Positions 11,616 through 20,811 of a stretch of DNA of 64,000 nt are shown here, piece after piece. The position numbers and the translations under genes were made by a program. How positions within the stretch are numbered: the stretch's first letter is position 1; every line of letters begins with the position of its first letter. The notes beneath the pieces are model-generated. The model was not told the origin of the DNA. It saw only the letters and a program-made list of their open reading frames with translations, and did no database searches. The stretch lies in contig NZ_LBHV01000002.1 of NCBI RefSeq assembly GCF_001005825.1, forward strand, positions 124,001 through 188,000, read 5' to 3'. The stretch is from Rhizobium sp. LC145. GTDB taxonomy: Bacteria > Pseudomonadota > Alphaproteobacteria > Rhizobiales > Rhizobiaceae.

Positions 11616-11824
11616 TGCATACTACGGCAAATTGAGGTATGTCGAGATGGCGGTTTCACTCATGAACGGCTCCATCGACACCCCTGTCTGAGATCCAATT
11701 TCCTTCCGGTTTCCGGGGATCAGAGCACACAAACTGAAAGCGATGTTGTGGAGCTGGGCAGCGAAAGATAGATGCCCTCTGCGACTTGATATGCCGGGTT
11801 GAACAGGATCTGCTCTAGATCGGT

Positions 11825-12931
11825 TTACGCCCCTTGTCGCTGTCCTATTGCTCCGGAGAGGGACGTAAGGATTGGCGCTCCTGACGCGGCGCTCTTGCGA
11901 TATCTTTTCACCGCGCCCTCAACCGGCTTCCCGAATCCGAAGTGCAATGCGGTGGCGGACATTATGCAAACGGCGGTCAAAACAATCGCGGCGTTCACCT
12001 CGCCGATGTTGTCAGCAACATATGGAATACGGAGAAGCACCAAAACGGGAGTGTGAATTAGGTAGAGCGAAAAACTTATATCCCCCAGGAGCACCAGCGG
12101 TTTTGACGACAGGAAGGAGTTGATACCTTCAAGCCTCCGAAATGCCCCAACCCCCATAATGGGGATCACAGCGACAATCACCGCGAAGTTCAGCAAGCCG
12201 TGTTTCTGCCAGAGTATCCCCGATGCAATGAAGGCAAAACACAGGCTTACCAGCGCAAGCTGCCACTGCACGTGCAGGCTTTCCAGCCAGCGGTTCAGTC
12301 GCGGCTGATTCTTACAGAGCGCCATACCGAGCGCCATGCCGGCAATGCCTCTCACGAAGCCCAGACTTACGAAGGGAAATACCTCCCCCGCATTAGCCAG
12401 TCCGCCGCTGAAGTAAGCCACAAACAGGTAGCTGGCTCCAGAAAGGGATAAGAGAAGGCGTGGATCTAGGCGTACGAGCAACGGAAGTATCAGGGCTGAA
12501 CCCCAGAACTCTATTCCGATTGACCAAGATGGAGGGTTGATGACCGGAAATTCCATAATCCCCATTGTCATCATGAATGCTACGTTTTTCAGAAGCAATA
12601 CCGGATCATATATGGCGCCAGCCGGCGCATATTGCCCCATGTAGCGGTTGAACTCATACACTGCGACGCAAATAAGGATGGTTACAATATGCAGCGGCCA
12701 AAGTCGCCAGAACCGCATCCAGAAAAATGTCCAGAGTCGGTAGCTGTTTGCGACGAGTGCCCCAGTGAGGACGAAACCGGAAAGGATAAAGAAGATATCA
12801 ACGGCAAGATAACCGCCGACAAACAACATATCCTTGTCCCACCCCGTCACGCCGCCAACTATGTGAGCCATCATTACGCTGGCGGCGAGAAGACCTCGAA
12901 AGCCATCGAGATAAAGTATTCTCTGGACCAT
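11825..12931 (-). CDS. Acyltransferase 3 family membrane protein (OafA/WecH-like)
   Basis: 368 residues from the ATG at 12931, preceded by a GGGGGA stretch and giving the canonical N-terminus MVQRILYLDGFRGLLA. A longer frame exists to 13243, but its extra 104 residues resemble nothing in the family. Hydrophobic segments run through the whole protein, with ADIFFILSGFV (as VDIFFILSGFV) and the histidine in MMAHIV expected for the active site. Members transfer acetyl or other acyl groups onto sugars of O-antigen, capsule or EPS in the inner membrane. It lies between glycan genes, so it probably O-acylates the local polysaccharide. Confidence 0.82.
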   Translation of the reverse strand: MVQRILYLDGFRGLLAASVMMAHIVGGVTGWDKDMLFVGGYLAVDIFFILSGFVLTGALVANSYRLWTFFWMRFWRLWPLHIVTILICVAVYEFNRYMGQYAPAGAIYDPVLLLKNVAFMMTMGIMEFPVINPPSWSIGIEFWGSALILPLLVRLDPRLLLSLSGASYLFVAYFSGGLANAGEVFPFVSLGFVRGIAGMALGMALCKNQPRLNRWLESLHVQWQLALVSLCFAFIASGILWQKHGLLNFAVIVAVIPIMGVGAFRRLEGINSFLSSKPLVLLGDISFSLYLIHTPVLVLLRIPYVADNIGEVNAAIVLTAVCIMSATALHFGFGKPVEGAVKRYRKSAASGAPILTSLSGAIGQRQGA

Positions 12932-13813
12932 ACATCCCCCATCAACGCAAACGTTATAGGGGATGAGGGAATCCTGATCAACTCCTACGCCTTTAAAACG
13001 AAGACTGCTAGAAACACCCATATAATCTAGGCTGTCCCGAGCGATTTGAGGTGCGCCGCAGTAACTTCGTAGGCGTCGCTCGGATGAAATCAAGGCGCTG
13101 GAGTCTGGCGCGAGCGCGCCGGCGATCGCCCATCGGGTGGCGTTCACCCGTCGCAGATCTTCTGTCGTCGTGAGGCTTGGGACGGTCGCCTTCATCCCTT
13201 TTAACCGCTTTTCGCTCGACGAGCTTGAGGGCAAATTGCTCAAGCAAAAGAAAAATTTCTCATCTCTACGAGCAACGTTACGTTATTGAAATTCACAAAA
13301 GCTGATGGTTGCGGAAGACGGCGATGATCAGCAAAGCCATTGGATGCCATTTATCGGAGCGGCTATAGCAATAATCTTCGGACTCTTGCGACCCGCCGAC
13401 TGGGCGGACGCTCAGTACGTATGCCCGTATGGTAATCAATGCGGTAATACCCCGCATCACGATGTGGCTAAGCGCAATGGCCGTCTCAGCCAACTTTGCT
13501 GCTGGCGTCGCCGCCCTGCGAAGACGTTTGCGTTCGCGCCGATAGTTCAACGTCAATAAGGCAGAACTCGTGTTGAGCGCCGCGTACACATAAGGACGCC
13601 TCAGGCCAGATGCTTAACCTTCATCGCAGCACCCGGGCCGGGAGAAGGCAATGCGTGTGCAGCAGGCGCGAGTGATAGAGATTGCCAATTGGGAATGATT
13701 CCTTCAATGAGAGAGGTAGATCAGGGTCTCAGGTCACGACGCTAGAAGGAGTCTCTCGTATATTGGTGGGCGTTAAGCGCGCCTATTATCGTCTCAGCAG
13801 GTCAATCCCTCAA
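12932..13813. other. Long non-coding or decayed stretch between two glycan genes
   Basis: About 880 bases without a convincing intact gene. Two frames of under 100 codons (13008-13247 and 13293-13589 on the minus strand) and one on the plus strand (13305-13559) lack recognisable motifs. Composition changes sharply: 13020-13250 is GC-rich and the flanking glycan genes are AT-richer. It may hold remnants of a lost gene or mobile element, but I recognise none. Confidence 0.4.
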
Positions 13814-14746
13814 TTATGACGTGTCTCCAGGAGATATGCTCCGTATCTTTCTTCTGGCGTATCTTATTATATCCCGAGGGGCGTGCTTCAGTGAGTGAAG
13901 AGCATCCAAAAAATCTAGTTGTTTATGAGCCTCTGGGGCGGTGGAGGGAGTTGCTGGTGTGGTGCTTATGACAAACGTTCGCTGGGCTTCTTTAACTTTC
14001 AATTCAGGCTGATCGGCGAGCAGCTTACTGATGAAAATATTGAAAAGCCACTCAGATATAAAGCCAAAAATACGCCTCTCTTGGGTTGAGTAACTAGAGA
14101 TGTCTATTCTTTTCTCAAGTTCGAATAGAACGTCAAACAGCCATTCGCAATATTTATTATATATTTCTCTTCTCATAACAAACATGTTGGTGAAGTATCC
14201 CGCCGATGTCCTGTTAATTGTGTCTATGAATTTCCCATAGTCGGGGTATTTTTCTCTAATGATCTGAAGCGCAGTTTCGTAGTCAGAGATGTGTTGATGT
14301 GGGGCCTTACGATAGTGATCTTCAAGTGATATTGAGCCAGCATTCCGCACATCCCAAAGCTTGGGAAGAATGATGTCGAAGTCGTTGATGAAGTAAGAAA
14401 CCCCCGAGTCGGTAAGATTATTGTCCTCAATGTATCGATCATCTATGCGCTCGTACTGAACTAATCCCCATTGATCTTCATAAGCTTCATTCGTTGAGAA
14501 TCTCAGGTGCCTTCTATAGTGAAAAAGTCCGACATAATCTTGGTCTTTGGTGTTCTTCCAAATCCAGTACAATGCAGTTAATTCGCAAAATGAATCATTC
14601 TTCCCCGAGATATTGTCACCCGTGTCATCGCCAAGCTCGCAGAACGTGGGAGCTTTCCCTCGGCGGCCGACGTGAATCGGTATGAAACTGTTGCCCTTAA
14701 GCTGCGCGCACTCCTTATGCTCCGCAACATAAATGCTCGTTATCAT
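13814..14746 (-). CDS. DUF4422 domain protein, putative glycosyltransferase
   Basis: 310 residues with DUF4422 landmarks: an ITSIYVAEHKE start, CELTALYWIWKN followed by YVGLFHYRRHL, the metal-site-like DFDIILPK, and YFTNMFVMRREIYNKYCEWLFDVLFELE near the centre. GGAG precedes the ATG. The family is found in capsule and LPS clusters and is thought to contain glycosyltransferases, but no activity is visible from sequence alone. The gene is markedly AT-richer than the metabolic genes around it, a sign of transfer. It points away from the ribitol operon end. Confidence 0.75.
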   Translation of the reverse strand: MITSIYVAEHKECAQLKGNSFIPIHVGRRGKAPTFCELGDDTGDNISGKNDSFCELTALYWIWKNTKDQDYVGLFHYRRHLRFSTNEAYEDQWGLVQYERIDDRYIEDNNLTDSGVSYFINDFDIILPKLWDVRNAGSISLEDHYRKAPHQHISDYETALQIIREKYPDYGKFIDTINRTSAGYFTNMFVMRREIYNKYCEWLFDVLFELEKRIDISSYSTQERRIFGFISEWLFNIFISKLLADQPELKVKEAQRTFVISTTPATPSTAPEAHKQLDFLDALHSLKHAPRDIIRYARRKIRSISPGDTS

Positions 14747-14880
14747 CGGGATTGCTCCGTAGGTTTATGGTCTAGATTCAACGCTCACTGCAGGAGATTA
14801 TATACATATGTCAATAGCGATGTTACGGAGCGAAATACTCCGTCCCCTCGGCAGGAGTAGCGTCTTGGTGAGCATCATTC

Positions 14881-16557
14881 TCAAATGAGATGAGGGTTCC
14901 AATCTCGGGCAATTGCCTGCAGCCGTGCAAAGGTATCGAATCTTCGAGCATGGGTCGCGCGGGTTTCATTGCCGGAGGGCATATAGATGCGGTTGACGCC
15001 GGATAAGTTGGTCATGGCTTTCCGAATATCGGGAAACATGCCGGCTGCAACACTCCCGAGAATTGCGGAGCCGAGAAGAACCGGCTCATCGGAGCGGGTG
15101 GCGACAACCGGCTTGCCCGTCGCGTCAGCAAGAAGCTGGCGGACGAGATCGAGCTGCCCGGCCCCGCCGCTGATGACAATCTGCTCCGTTGGGGCGCCGG
15201 CGGCTTCCTGGGCGTCGAGGATCTGCCTCAATCCGTAGCCGATGCCGCAGAGTCCCGCGATATAGAGCGATACGAGGCTATCGACGTCTTGCTCCATGCC
15301 GAGCCCCGAGATAATCGCGCGGGCGTGGGGATCGGCGAAAGGCGCACGGTTGCCGAGGAATTCCGGAACCACATGCAGTCCATCGGCCAGCGTCACCACA
15401 TCGGAAGGAGAGGTGATCTTCTTTTCGGCAAGCTGCGCGAGGAGAACCGGAAGTGAGAGCCCTCTGGATTGCGCGAGAGCCTGAGCCTCATTTGTAGCGG
15501 GGTGGAAGGACAGCAACTGTTCGATCGCCGCACCGGCGGCGGATTGGCCACCTTCGCTGAGCCACATGCCGGGAATCATGGCCGAGAAATAAGGCCCCCA
15601 GACACCCGGCACAAACACCGGCTCGTACGTGCTGGTCATGGTGCAGGAGGACGTGCCGAACACATAGGCAAGATTCCGGTCAGGCTTGCCATCCGCGCCC
15701 GCGGTACCGATCCCTCCCGCATGAGCATCGATCATGCCGATCGAAACGGGCATGCCGACCGGTAACCCAAGCTCTCCCGCCGCCTGGTCGGTCAGGCCAG
15801 ATCCGACCGGTGTACCCGGCTCGAGAATCCGCTGGCCGATGCGCGTGAAATCCTCGTCCGCCAACACGCCGAGGCCGATCTTATGGAAATAATTCGGGTC
15901 CCAGCGCCGCTCGTGGCTGAGATAGGTCCATTTGCAAGTGACCGTGCAGGTGGAGCGCGCAAGGTCCCCCGTTGCGCGCCAAGTCAGGAAATCCGCGAGA
16001 TCAAAGAATTGCCAAGCTGCATCAAACACATGTGTACGGTTCTCCCGTAGCCAGAGAAGCTTCGGGGTTTCCATCTCAGGTGAAATCCGCCCCCCGACAT
16101 AGCGTAATACGGGATGATTGGTCGCGTTGATCCGTTCTGCTTGTTCGACGGCGCGGTGATCCATCCAGACGATGATGTCGCGTTCCGGGTTTTCAGAGGG
16201 GCCGACGGGAAGGGGACGGCCGCCCTCTCCCAAGACGACGAGGGAACACGTTGCGTCGAAACCGATGCCCGCCACCTCGTTCGGTGCGGCGCCCGAGCGA
16301 GTAACCGCTTCGCGCACGGCCGCGCAGACGGCAGCCCAGATTTCGGTGCTGGACTGTTCTACGATGGAGCCGGTTTCGCGGAAGAGGGAAATGTCGCGCT
16401 TCGCCGATCCGAGCATGCGGCCCGTGAGATCGAAAATGCCCGCCCTGGCGCTGCCCGTACCGACATCCACGCCGATGATATATTTTGCGTTGGTCGGTGC
16501 GGATGAATTCTTCAACATCACGTTCTCGCTGTCTGTGGAAAGGTCCGGCGGGCTCAT
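14881..16557 (-). CDS. FGGY-family pentulose kinase, probable D-ribulokinase
   Basis: 558 residues of the hexokinase-actin superfamily. The phosphate-1 loop DVGTGSARAG begins at 31, GFDATCSLVVL and VWMDHRA mark the sugar-binding part, and ISGGAGQLDLVRQLLAD is the adenosine-binding region. The length and the DVGTGSAR motif fit the FGGY pentulose kinase group, whose members act on D-ribulose. It is the last gene of a minus-strand operon after the transporter and a ribitol-dehydrogenase-like SDR. The likely role is phosphorylation of the D-ribulose made by that SDR, feeding the pentose phosphate pathway. Confidence 0.85.
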   Translation of the reverse strand: MSPPDLSTDSENVMLKNSSAPTNAKYIIGVDVGTGSARAGIFDLTGRMLGSAKRDISLFRETGSIVEQSSTEIWAAVCAAVREAVTRSGAAPNEVAGIGFDATCSLVVLGEGGRPLPVGPSENPERDIIVWMDHRAVEQAERINATNHPVLRYVGGRISPEMETPKLLWLRENRTHVFDAAWQFFDLADFLTWRATGDLARSTCTVTCKWTYLSHERRWDPNYFHKIGLGVLADEDFTRIGQRILEPGTPVGSGLTDQAAGELGLPVGMPVSIGMIDAHAGGIGTAGADGKPDRNLAYVFGTSSCTMTSTYEPVFVPGVWGPYFSAMIPGMWLSEGGQSAAGAAIEQLLSFHPATNEAQALAQSRGLSLPVLLAQLAEKKITSPSDVVTLADGLHVVPEFLGNRAPFADPHARAIISGLGMEQDVDSLVSLYIAGLCGIGYGLRQILDAQEAAGAPTEQIVISGGAGQLDLVRQLLADATGKPVVATRSDEPVLLGSAILGSVAAGMFPDIRKAMTNLSGVNRIYMPSGNETRATHARRFDTFARLQAIARDWNPHLI

Positions 16558-16575
16558 GGCCCCACCGGAAAAAGA

Positions 16576-17304
16576 TCAAAGATCCACGCTATTCGGCAGG
16601 ATCACCAAATCCCTAATGGTGATGCTACGCGGGCGCGAGACCATGAAGAGAACCGCTTCTGCAACTTCCCGTGGCTGCATGAGGCTGCCATTGGCGAGCG
16701 CTTCCTCCATCTTTGCTTTGGGCCAATCATCCAGCAGCGCCGTCACGACGGGTCCGGGCAGGACCGCGCCGACGCGCACGCCGTGCGGCGCGAGCTGGCG
16801 TCGCGTGCTGTGCACGAAGGCCTGCACGGCGAATTTCGATGCGGTATAGATAGGCTCCCAAACGACCGGAACGACGCCCGCGATCGAGCTCGTGAAGAGG
16901 ATGTCCCCGGTTTTTCTTTCGATCATATGCGGCATGACGGCATGCACCGAGCGGAAGGCCGCATTGATATTGAGGTTGAGCATCCGGTCCCAGGCATCGG
17001 GATCGCCTTCGGCAACCGGACCGCCGACATATGCGCCCGCATTGGCGTGGAAAATATGCAGATCGCCGACGAGTTCGAGGATGCGCGGCAGCATGCCGGA
17101 GACTTCGGCTGGCTGAAGCAGGTCCACTACCAGCGGAAGGGCATTCGACCCCATCTCCGCGCATAGCTGCTTCAGGCGGTCCTCGGCGCGGTCGATGAGC
17201 ACCACCTTGGCACCTTCGGAGAGAAGAATACGGGCGCATTCGAGACCGATGCCTGACGCCGCTCCAGTGATAGCTGCAATCTTGCCTTTCATGAGATCGG
17301 CCAT
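16576..17304 (-). CDS. rbtD: SDR oxidoreductase, probable ribitol 2-dehydrogenase
   Basis: 242 residues from the ATG at 17304 (AGGAG nearby). A longer upstream frame is only an overlap with the permease gene. TGAASGIG is at 13-20, HANAG replaces NNAG at 86-90, and Ser140, Tyr153 and Lys157 form the catalytic set. I recognise the overall sequence as like proteins annotated ribitol 2-dehydrogenase in rhizobia, which oxidise ribitol to D-ribulose with NAD. The FGGY kinase 18 bases downstream and the sugar ABC importer upstream fit this. Another pentitol is possible. Confidence 0.75.
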   Translation of the reverse strand: MADLMKGKIAAITGAASGIGLECARILLSEGAKVVLIDRAEDRLKQLCAEMGSNALPLVVDLLQPAEVSGMLPRILELVGDLHIFHANAGAYVGGPVAEGDPDAWDRMLNLNINAAFRSVHAVMPHMIERKTGDILFTSSIAGVVPVVWEPIYTASKFAVQAFVHSTRRQLAPHGVRVGAVLPGPVVTALLDDWPKAKMEEALANGSLMQPREVAEAVLFMVSRPRSITIRDLVILPNSVDL

Positions 17305-17333
17305 TTGAGAAACTCCTGATGGGATTTTAAAAA

Positions 17334-18602
17334 TCAGGCGCGTCCGTGACTGACGCGGGACCTGCGAGCGAGCGAATCCACGATGACGGCAATCGCCAGC
17401 ACTCCTCCGGTGATCATGTAACGGAGCGACGAGCTGAGATTGAGCAGCGTCAGCCCGTTGGAGATCGCCTGGATGACGATGATGCCGAGCAGTGCCGAAT
17501 AGGCGCTGCCGCGGCCGCCGAAGAGGCTGGTCCCGCCGATCACGGCAGCTGCGATGGCGTTCAGGTTGACGTCGCCCGTGCCGGCCTGCTGGCTGGAGGA
17601 GGCAAGACGCGACGCCGACAGGATGCCGCCAAGCGTGGCGAGCGTCGAGCAGAGCACGAAGGCGCTCAGATAAATGCGCCGCACATTGATGCCCGAGCGG
17701 CGGGCCGCTTCGCGATTGCCGCCGACGGCAAACATGGACCGGCCCCATTGCGTACGGGTGAGGGCATAGTTCACGACGACCACGAGGCCGACGAAGAGGG
17801 CGAACATCCATGGCACGCCGCGGCCGAGATTGAGATAGAAGACCGCAAATTCAAGGATGGCGGTCAGAACGAGTGCTTTCAGAACCAGCGTGCGGATCGG
17901 CTGGGCGGAAAGATTTGCCGCCGTGCGCCGCCGTACCGCGCCGATGCCGGCGATGACCATTACGATGCCCGGGACTGCTGCCAGCGTATGGGAGAGCCAG
18001 TCAGGCATGATCAGGATCTGGCCAAAGCGGACGAGCGGCGAGGCATAGGGCAGGTTGATCGAACCGGTCGGGCCGAGGATGTAGAGCTGCATGCCAAGCA
18101 GCGCGAGAAGCCCGGCCAGCGTGGAGATGAAGCTCGGCATTCCGAGGCGGTTATAGAGCGCCGCATAGAGAACGCCGATCGCGACGCCGGTAAGCAGGGC
18201 CGCCCCGATCGCAAGGCCGAGCGGCCAACCGGAATGGACCCAGAGGACGCCGATCATGGCGGAGGAGAGCCCGCTCATGGATCCTACCGACAAATCGATC
18301 TCGCCGAGCATCAGCACGCAGACGATGCCGAGCGAGATCACGCCCACCGTCGCACAATCGAACAGGAGGTTCACGAGGTTGTTCGGCGCAAGAAAGATCG
18401 GGTTCAAGGCGCTGAAGACGATGGAGATCACCACCAGGCCGACGGCGACCGGCAGCATTCCGAGATCGCCCGATTTTATGCGGTCGATGAAGCCCTTGAC
18501 GGCGGCGGCCAGTCCCTGGTCGTGGCGTAGGCGCTCATCCTGCCGGTCCAGCGCCATCATTTGCCGCCCCTGCGGCGCGGTCTTCGAAGCATTCTCACTC
18601 AT
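17334..18602 (-). CDS. ABC sugar transporter permease (RbsC/XylH type)
   Basis: 422 residues from the ATG at 18602, which overlaps the ATPase stop by eight bases. The longer frame to 18770 is shadow. There are about ten hydrophobic segments, with the family motif [15 protein letters not shown] and the C-terminal [19 protein letters not shown] loop that contacts the ATPase. Carbohydrate-uptake-2 permeases like this import monosaccharides or pentitols with a periplasmic binding protein. The operon context points to ribitol. Confidence 0.88.
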   Translation of the reverse strand: MSENASKTAPQGRQMMALDRQDERLRHDQGLAAAVKGFIDRIKSGDLGMLPVAVGLVVISIVFSALNPIFLAPNNLVNLLFDCATVGVISLGIVCVLMLGEIDLSVGSMSGLSSAMIGVLWVHSGWPLGLAIGAALLTGVAIGVLYAALYNRLGMPSFISTLAGLLALLGMQLYILGPTGSINLPYASPLVRFGQILIMPDWLSHTLAAVPGIVMVIAGIGAVRRRTAANLSAQPIRTLVLKALVLTAILEFAVFYLNLGRGVPWMFALFVGLVVVVNYALTRTQWGRSMFAVGGNREAARRSGINVRRIYLSAFVLCSTLATLGGILSASRLASSSQQAGTGDVNLNAIAAAVIGGTSLFGGRGSAYSALLGIIVIQAISNGLTLLNLSSSLRYMITGGVLAIAVIVDSLARRSRVSHGRA

Positions 18603-19419
18603 GCGGTATCTCGCTCTGCTGGCTGTGGAGGCCGGACTTTCGTTCCAGGCGGCGTGAGACAGCGTTTTCCGTCGCGCCGGTGATCGCGGCGACGAGTTCC
18701 TGATTGGACGCTTCCGGCGAAAAGACGCCGTTGTTGCGCCCGAGCCGCAGGACGACGACACGATCGGCAACCGCCCGGACGTCCTCCATGTTGTGGCTGA
18801 TGATGATGACGCCCAATCCGCGGTCGCGGACGCGTTCGATCAGGTTCAGGACCTCCGCTGTCTGGGCGACGCCGAGGGCGGCGGTCGGCTCGTCAAGCAT
18901 GATGAGCTTGGGATCGAGCAGGAGCGAGCGGGCGATCGCGACTGTCTGACGCTGCCCTCCCGAGAGCGAGGCGACCGGTTCGCGTACGGAAGGGATGCGT
19001 GCGGCGAGCTCGCGAAGTAGCGTCCAGGCGCGCACTTCCATGGCGACCTCGTCCAGGCGCCATGGAGACATTTCATGCCCAAGGAAGAGGTTGGCCACGA
19101 CATCCAGGTTCTCGCAGAGCGCAAGATCCTGGAAGACCGTGGCGATGCCGAGATCGAGCGCCCTGCCGGGGCTGTCGAGTGTGACGTTCTGCCCGCGAAA
19201 TTCGACCGTCCCCGATGTCGGCTGATGCACGCCGGCAAGCACCTTTATGAGCGTCGACTTGCCGGCGCCGTTGTCTCCGACAAGTGCCACGACTTCGCCC
19301 GCGTGGACATCCAAGTCGATGTCGGTGAGGGCCGAGACGGCTCCGAAGTTCTTGGAGATGCCGCGCAGGCGCAGGACCGGCGCGCCTGCCTCGGAAGTGC
19401 CGTTGATATTCTCTGCCAT
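18595..19419 (-). CDS. ABC sugar transporter ATP-binding protein (single domain)
   Basis: 274 residues with one ATPase cassette, unlike the duplicated 500-residue RbsA/XylG forms; such single-domain versions occur with FrcA-like importers. Walker A is GDNGAGKST, the signature is LSGGQRQ, Walker B is LIMLDEPTAAL and the H-loop is ISHN. It lies between the binding-protein gene and the permease and overlaps the permease start by eight bases. It energises pentitol uptake at the inner membrane. Confidence 0.88.
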   Translation of the reverse strand: MAENINGTSEAGAPVLRLRGISKNFGAVSALTDIDLDVHAGEVVALVGDNGAGKSTLIKVLAGVHQPTSGTVEFRGQNVTLDSPGRALDLGIATVFQDLALCENLDVVANLFLGHEMSPWRLDEVAMEVRAWTLLRELAARIPSVREPVASLSGGQRQTVAIARSLLLDPKLIMLDEPTAALGVAQTAEVLNLIERVRDRGLGVIIISHNMEDVRAVADRVVVLRLGRNNGVFSPEASNQELVAAITGATENAVSRRLERKSGLHSQQSEIPHE

Positions 19420-19443
19420 GCCGGAGGCCTTTCGACTAAGGGC

Positions 19444-19469
19444 GGCATCCGGCTGTCCTGCCGGATGCC
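19444..19469 (-). repeat. Intercistronic hairpin after the pentitol-binding protein gene
   Basis: GGCATCCGGC (19444-19453) and GCCGGATGCC (19460-19469) form a perfect 10-bp stem with a six-base loop in the gap between the binding-protein gene and the ATPase gene. There is no U-tract. Such hairpins commonly protect the upstream mRNA so that the binding protein is made in excess. Confidence 0.6.
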
Positions 19470-19482
19470 TGGATATGAGAGA

Positions 19483-20529
19483 TCAGTTGATGATGCCGAG
19501 TTTACGGCAGGCTTCAACGTATTCTCCGGTGCAAACCTCTTCGGGCTTGTTGATGCCCTTGTCGAAGACCTCAGCCTTGATGTTCTTAGCGGTCACGACG
19601 GCCGGCACGAAGAGCTGCGACGGCGTTTCGTAGAGCGTATGCGTCGCCTCCGGCGTCTCGCCCTTGAGAAGCTTCACCGCGGCATTGGCCGCAGCGGCGG
19701 CCACGATCTCGGAGGGTTTCGAAATGGTGTTGTACTGCTCACCGGCGATGACGAGCTGCAGCGCCGCGATCGTGGCGTCGTTGCCCGTAACCGGGGGGAC
19801 CGGATTGACGCCGGCTGCCTTGAAGGCCGCGATCGCACCGCCCGCCGTGCCGTCATTGGCGGCCACGACGCCCTTGATCTGGTCGCCGAAACGGGTGATC
19901 TGGCCGGCTGCCCATTCCTGTGCCTTCGGCGGCGCCCAGTCCGGCGTGTCGAACTCCGCAAGCGTCTTGTAGGAAGAGGCGTCGAGTGCGGAATCGATGC
20001 CGTCACGGATGAGGCCGGCTGCGGCATCCGTCGGCGAGCCGTTGATCTGGAGAACGCCCGCGCCATCGGGAACGCCCTCGGCCTTGAGGTGGTCGACGAG
20101 TGACTGGGCTATGGAGCGGCCGATGGCCTCGTTGTCGAAGGAAACGTAATAGTTGGCGGGCTTGTCGGGGATTGGCCGGTCATAGGCGATGACCTTGACC
20201 TCCTGGGACTGGGCTATTTCCACCAGAGCGGCGGCCGCGGCAGAATCGACGGGATCGAGGACAATCACCTTGGCGCCCTGGGCGATGACGGAATTAAACT
20301 GCTGCTGCTGAAGCGCCACGTCAGCATTGGCATTCTGATAGATGACGGTGCAGTCCGGGCAGAGTTTTGTCATCTCGGCCTTGAAGCCGGGATAGTCGTG
20401 TTCCTCGTAACGCGTCGAAGCCTGGTCGGGCATCAGGAAGGCGACGGTAGCGGCTTCCTGGGCTGCGGCTACGGTGCCAAGGGTTACGGTCATTGCGGCG
20501 GATGCCAGCAACAGGTTCAATGTTCTCAT
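19483..20529 (-). CDS. Periplasmic sugar/pentitol-binding protein of ABC transporter
   Basis: 348 residues from the ATG at 20529, with GGAGGAGA as ribosome site. A clear signal peptide (MRTLNLLLASAAMTVTLG, cleavage after about AAAQ) is followed by a ribose-binding-type fold: VAFLMPDQASTRYEEHD, VIVLDPVDSAAAAALV, VSFDNEAIGRSIA, INGSPTDAAA and VVAANDGTAGGAI. The protein sits first in a minus-strand operon with ATPase, permease, ribitol-type dehydrogenase and ribulokinase. It probably binds ribitol or a related pentitol or pentose in the periplasm. Confidence 0.88.
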   Translation of the reverse strand: MRTLNLLLASAAMTVTLGTVAAAQEAATVAFLMPDQASTRYEEHDYPGFKAEMTKLCPDCTVIYQNANADVALQQQQFNSVIAQGAKVIVLDPVDSAAAAALVEIAQSQEVKVIAYDRPIPDKPANYYVSFDNEAIGRSIAQSLVDHLKAEGVPDGAGVLQINGSPTDAAAGLIRDGIDSALDASSYKTLAEFDTPDWAPPKAQEWAAGQITRFGDQIKGVVAANDGTAGGAIAAFKAAGVNPVPPVTGNDATIAALQLVIAGEQYNTISKPSEIVAAAAANAAVKLLKGETPEATHTLYETPSQLFVPAVVTAKNIKAEVFDKGINKPEEVCTGEYVEACRKLGIIN

Positions 20530-20722
20530 CGGTCTCCTCCATGAGTGATGTGAAGCTACCCACCCGAAGCCTCGGGAGCCGGTCCATCCAGGAAGCTGGA
20601 ATCCATGCGGGACCGTCCTCCTGCTCCTCTCATCGCGGGCATCCGTGGACCGCGGACGGTGCCGCGATTCTTTGAAGTGCATCCTGCGATGTTCTCCCTG
20701 GGTCAGCTCTTTCGGGCCGTCT

Positions 20723-20760
20723 GCTTCATCGATTAAGCGGGCTTGCTCAATCGATGAAGC
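20723..20760. promoter_or_regulatory. Two operator-like sites forming a 12-bp inverted repeat
   Basis: GCTTCATCGATT (20723-20734) is perfectly mirrored by AATCGATGAAGC (20749-20760) with 14 bases between. Each arm is itself a near-palindrome centred on CG (ATCGAT), the usual LacI-family operator design. The two centres are 22 bp apart, about two helical turns, in the divergent promoter region between the pentitol operon and the LacI-type gene. Confidence 0.65.
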
Positions 20761-20811
20761 AACAATTGCCACTTCTCTTCATTGGTGTCAAGGTGACGCT
20801 TGAGAAGGAGA

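Noticed and set aside
12931..13243. N-terminal extension of the acyltransferase frame to 13243
   Set aside because: The extra 104 residues are unlike the family, and MVQRILYLDGFRG at 12931 is the normal N-terminus.
17346..18530. 394-residue plus-strand charged frame
   Set aside because: Antisense shadow of the sugar permease at 17334-18602.
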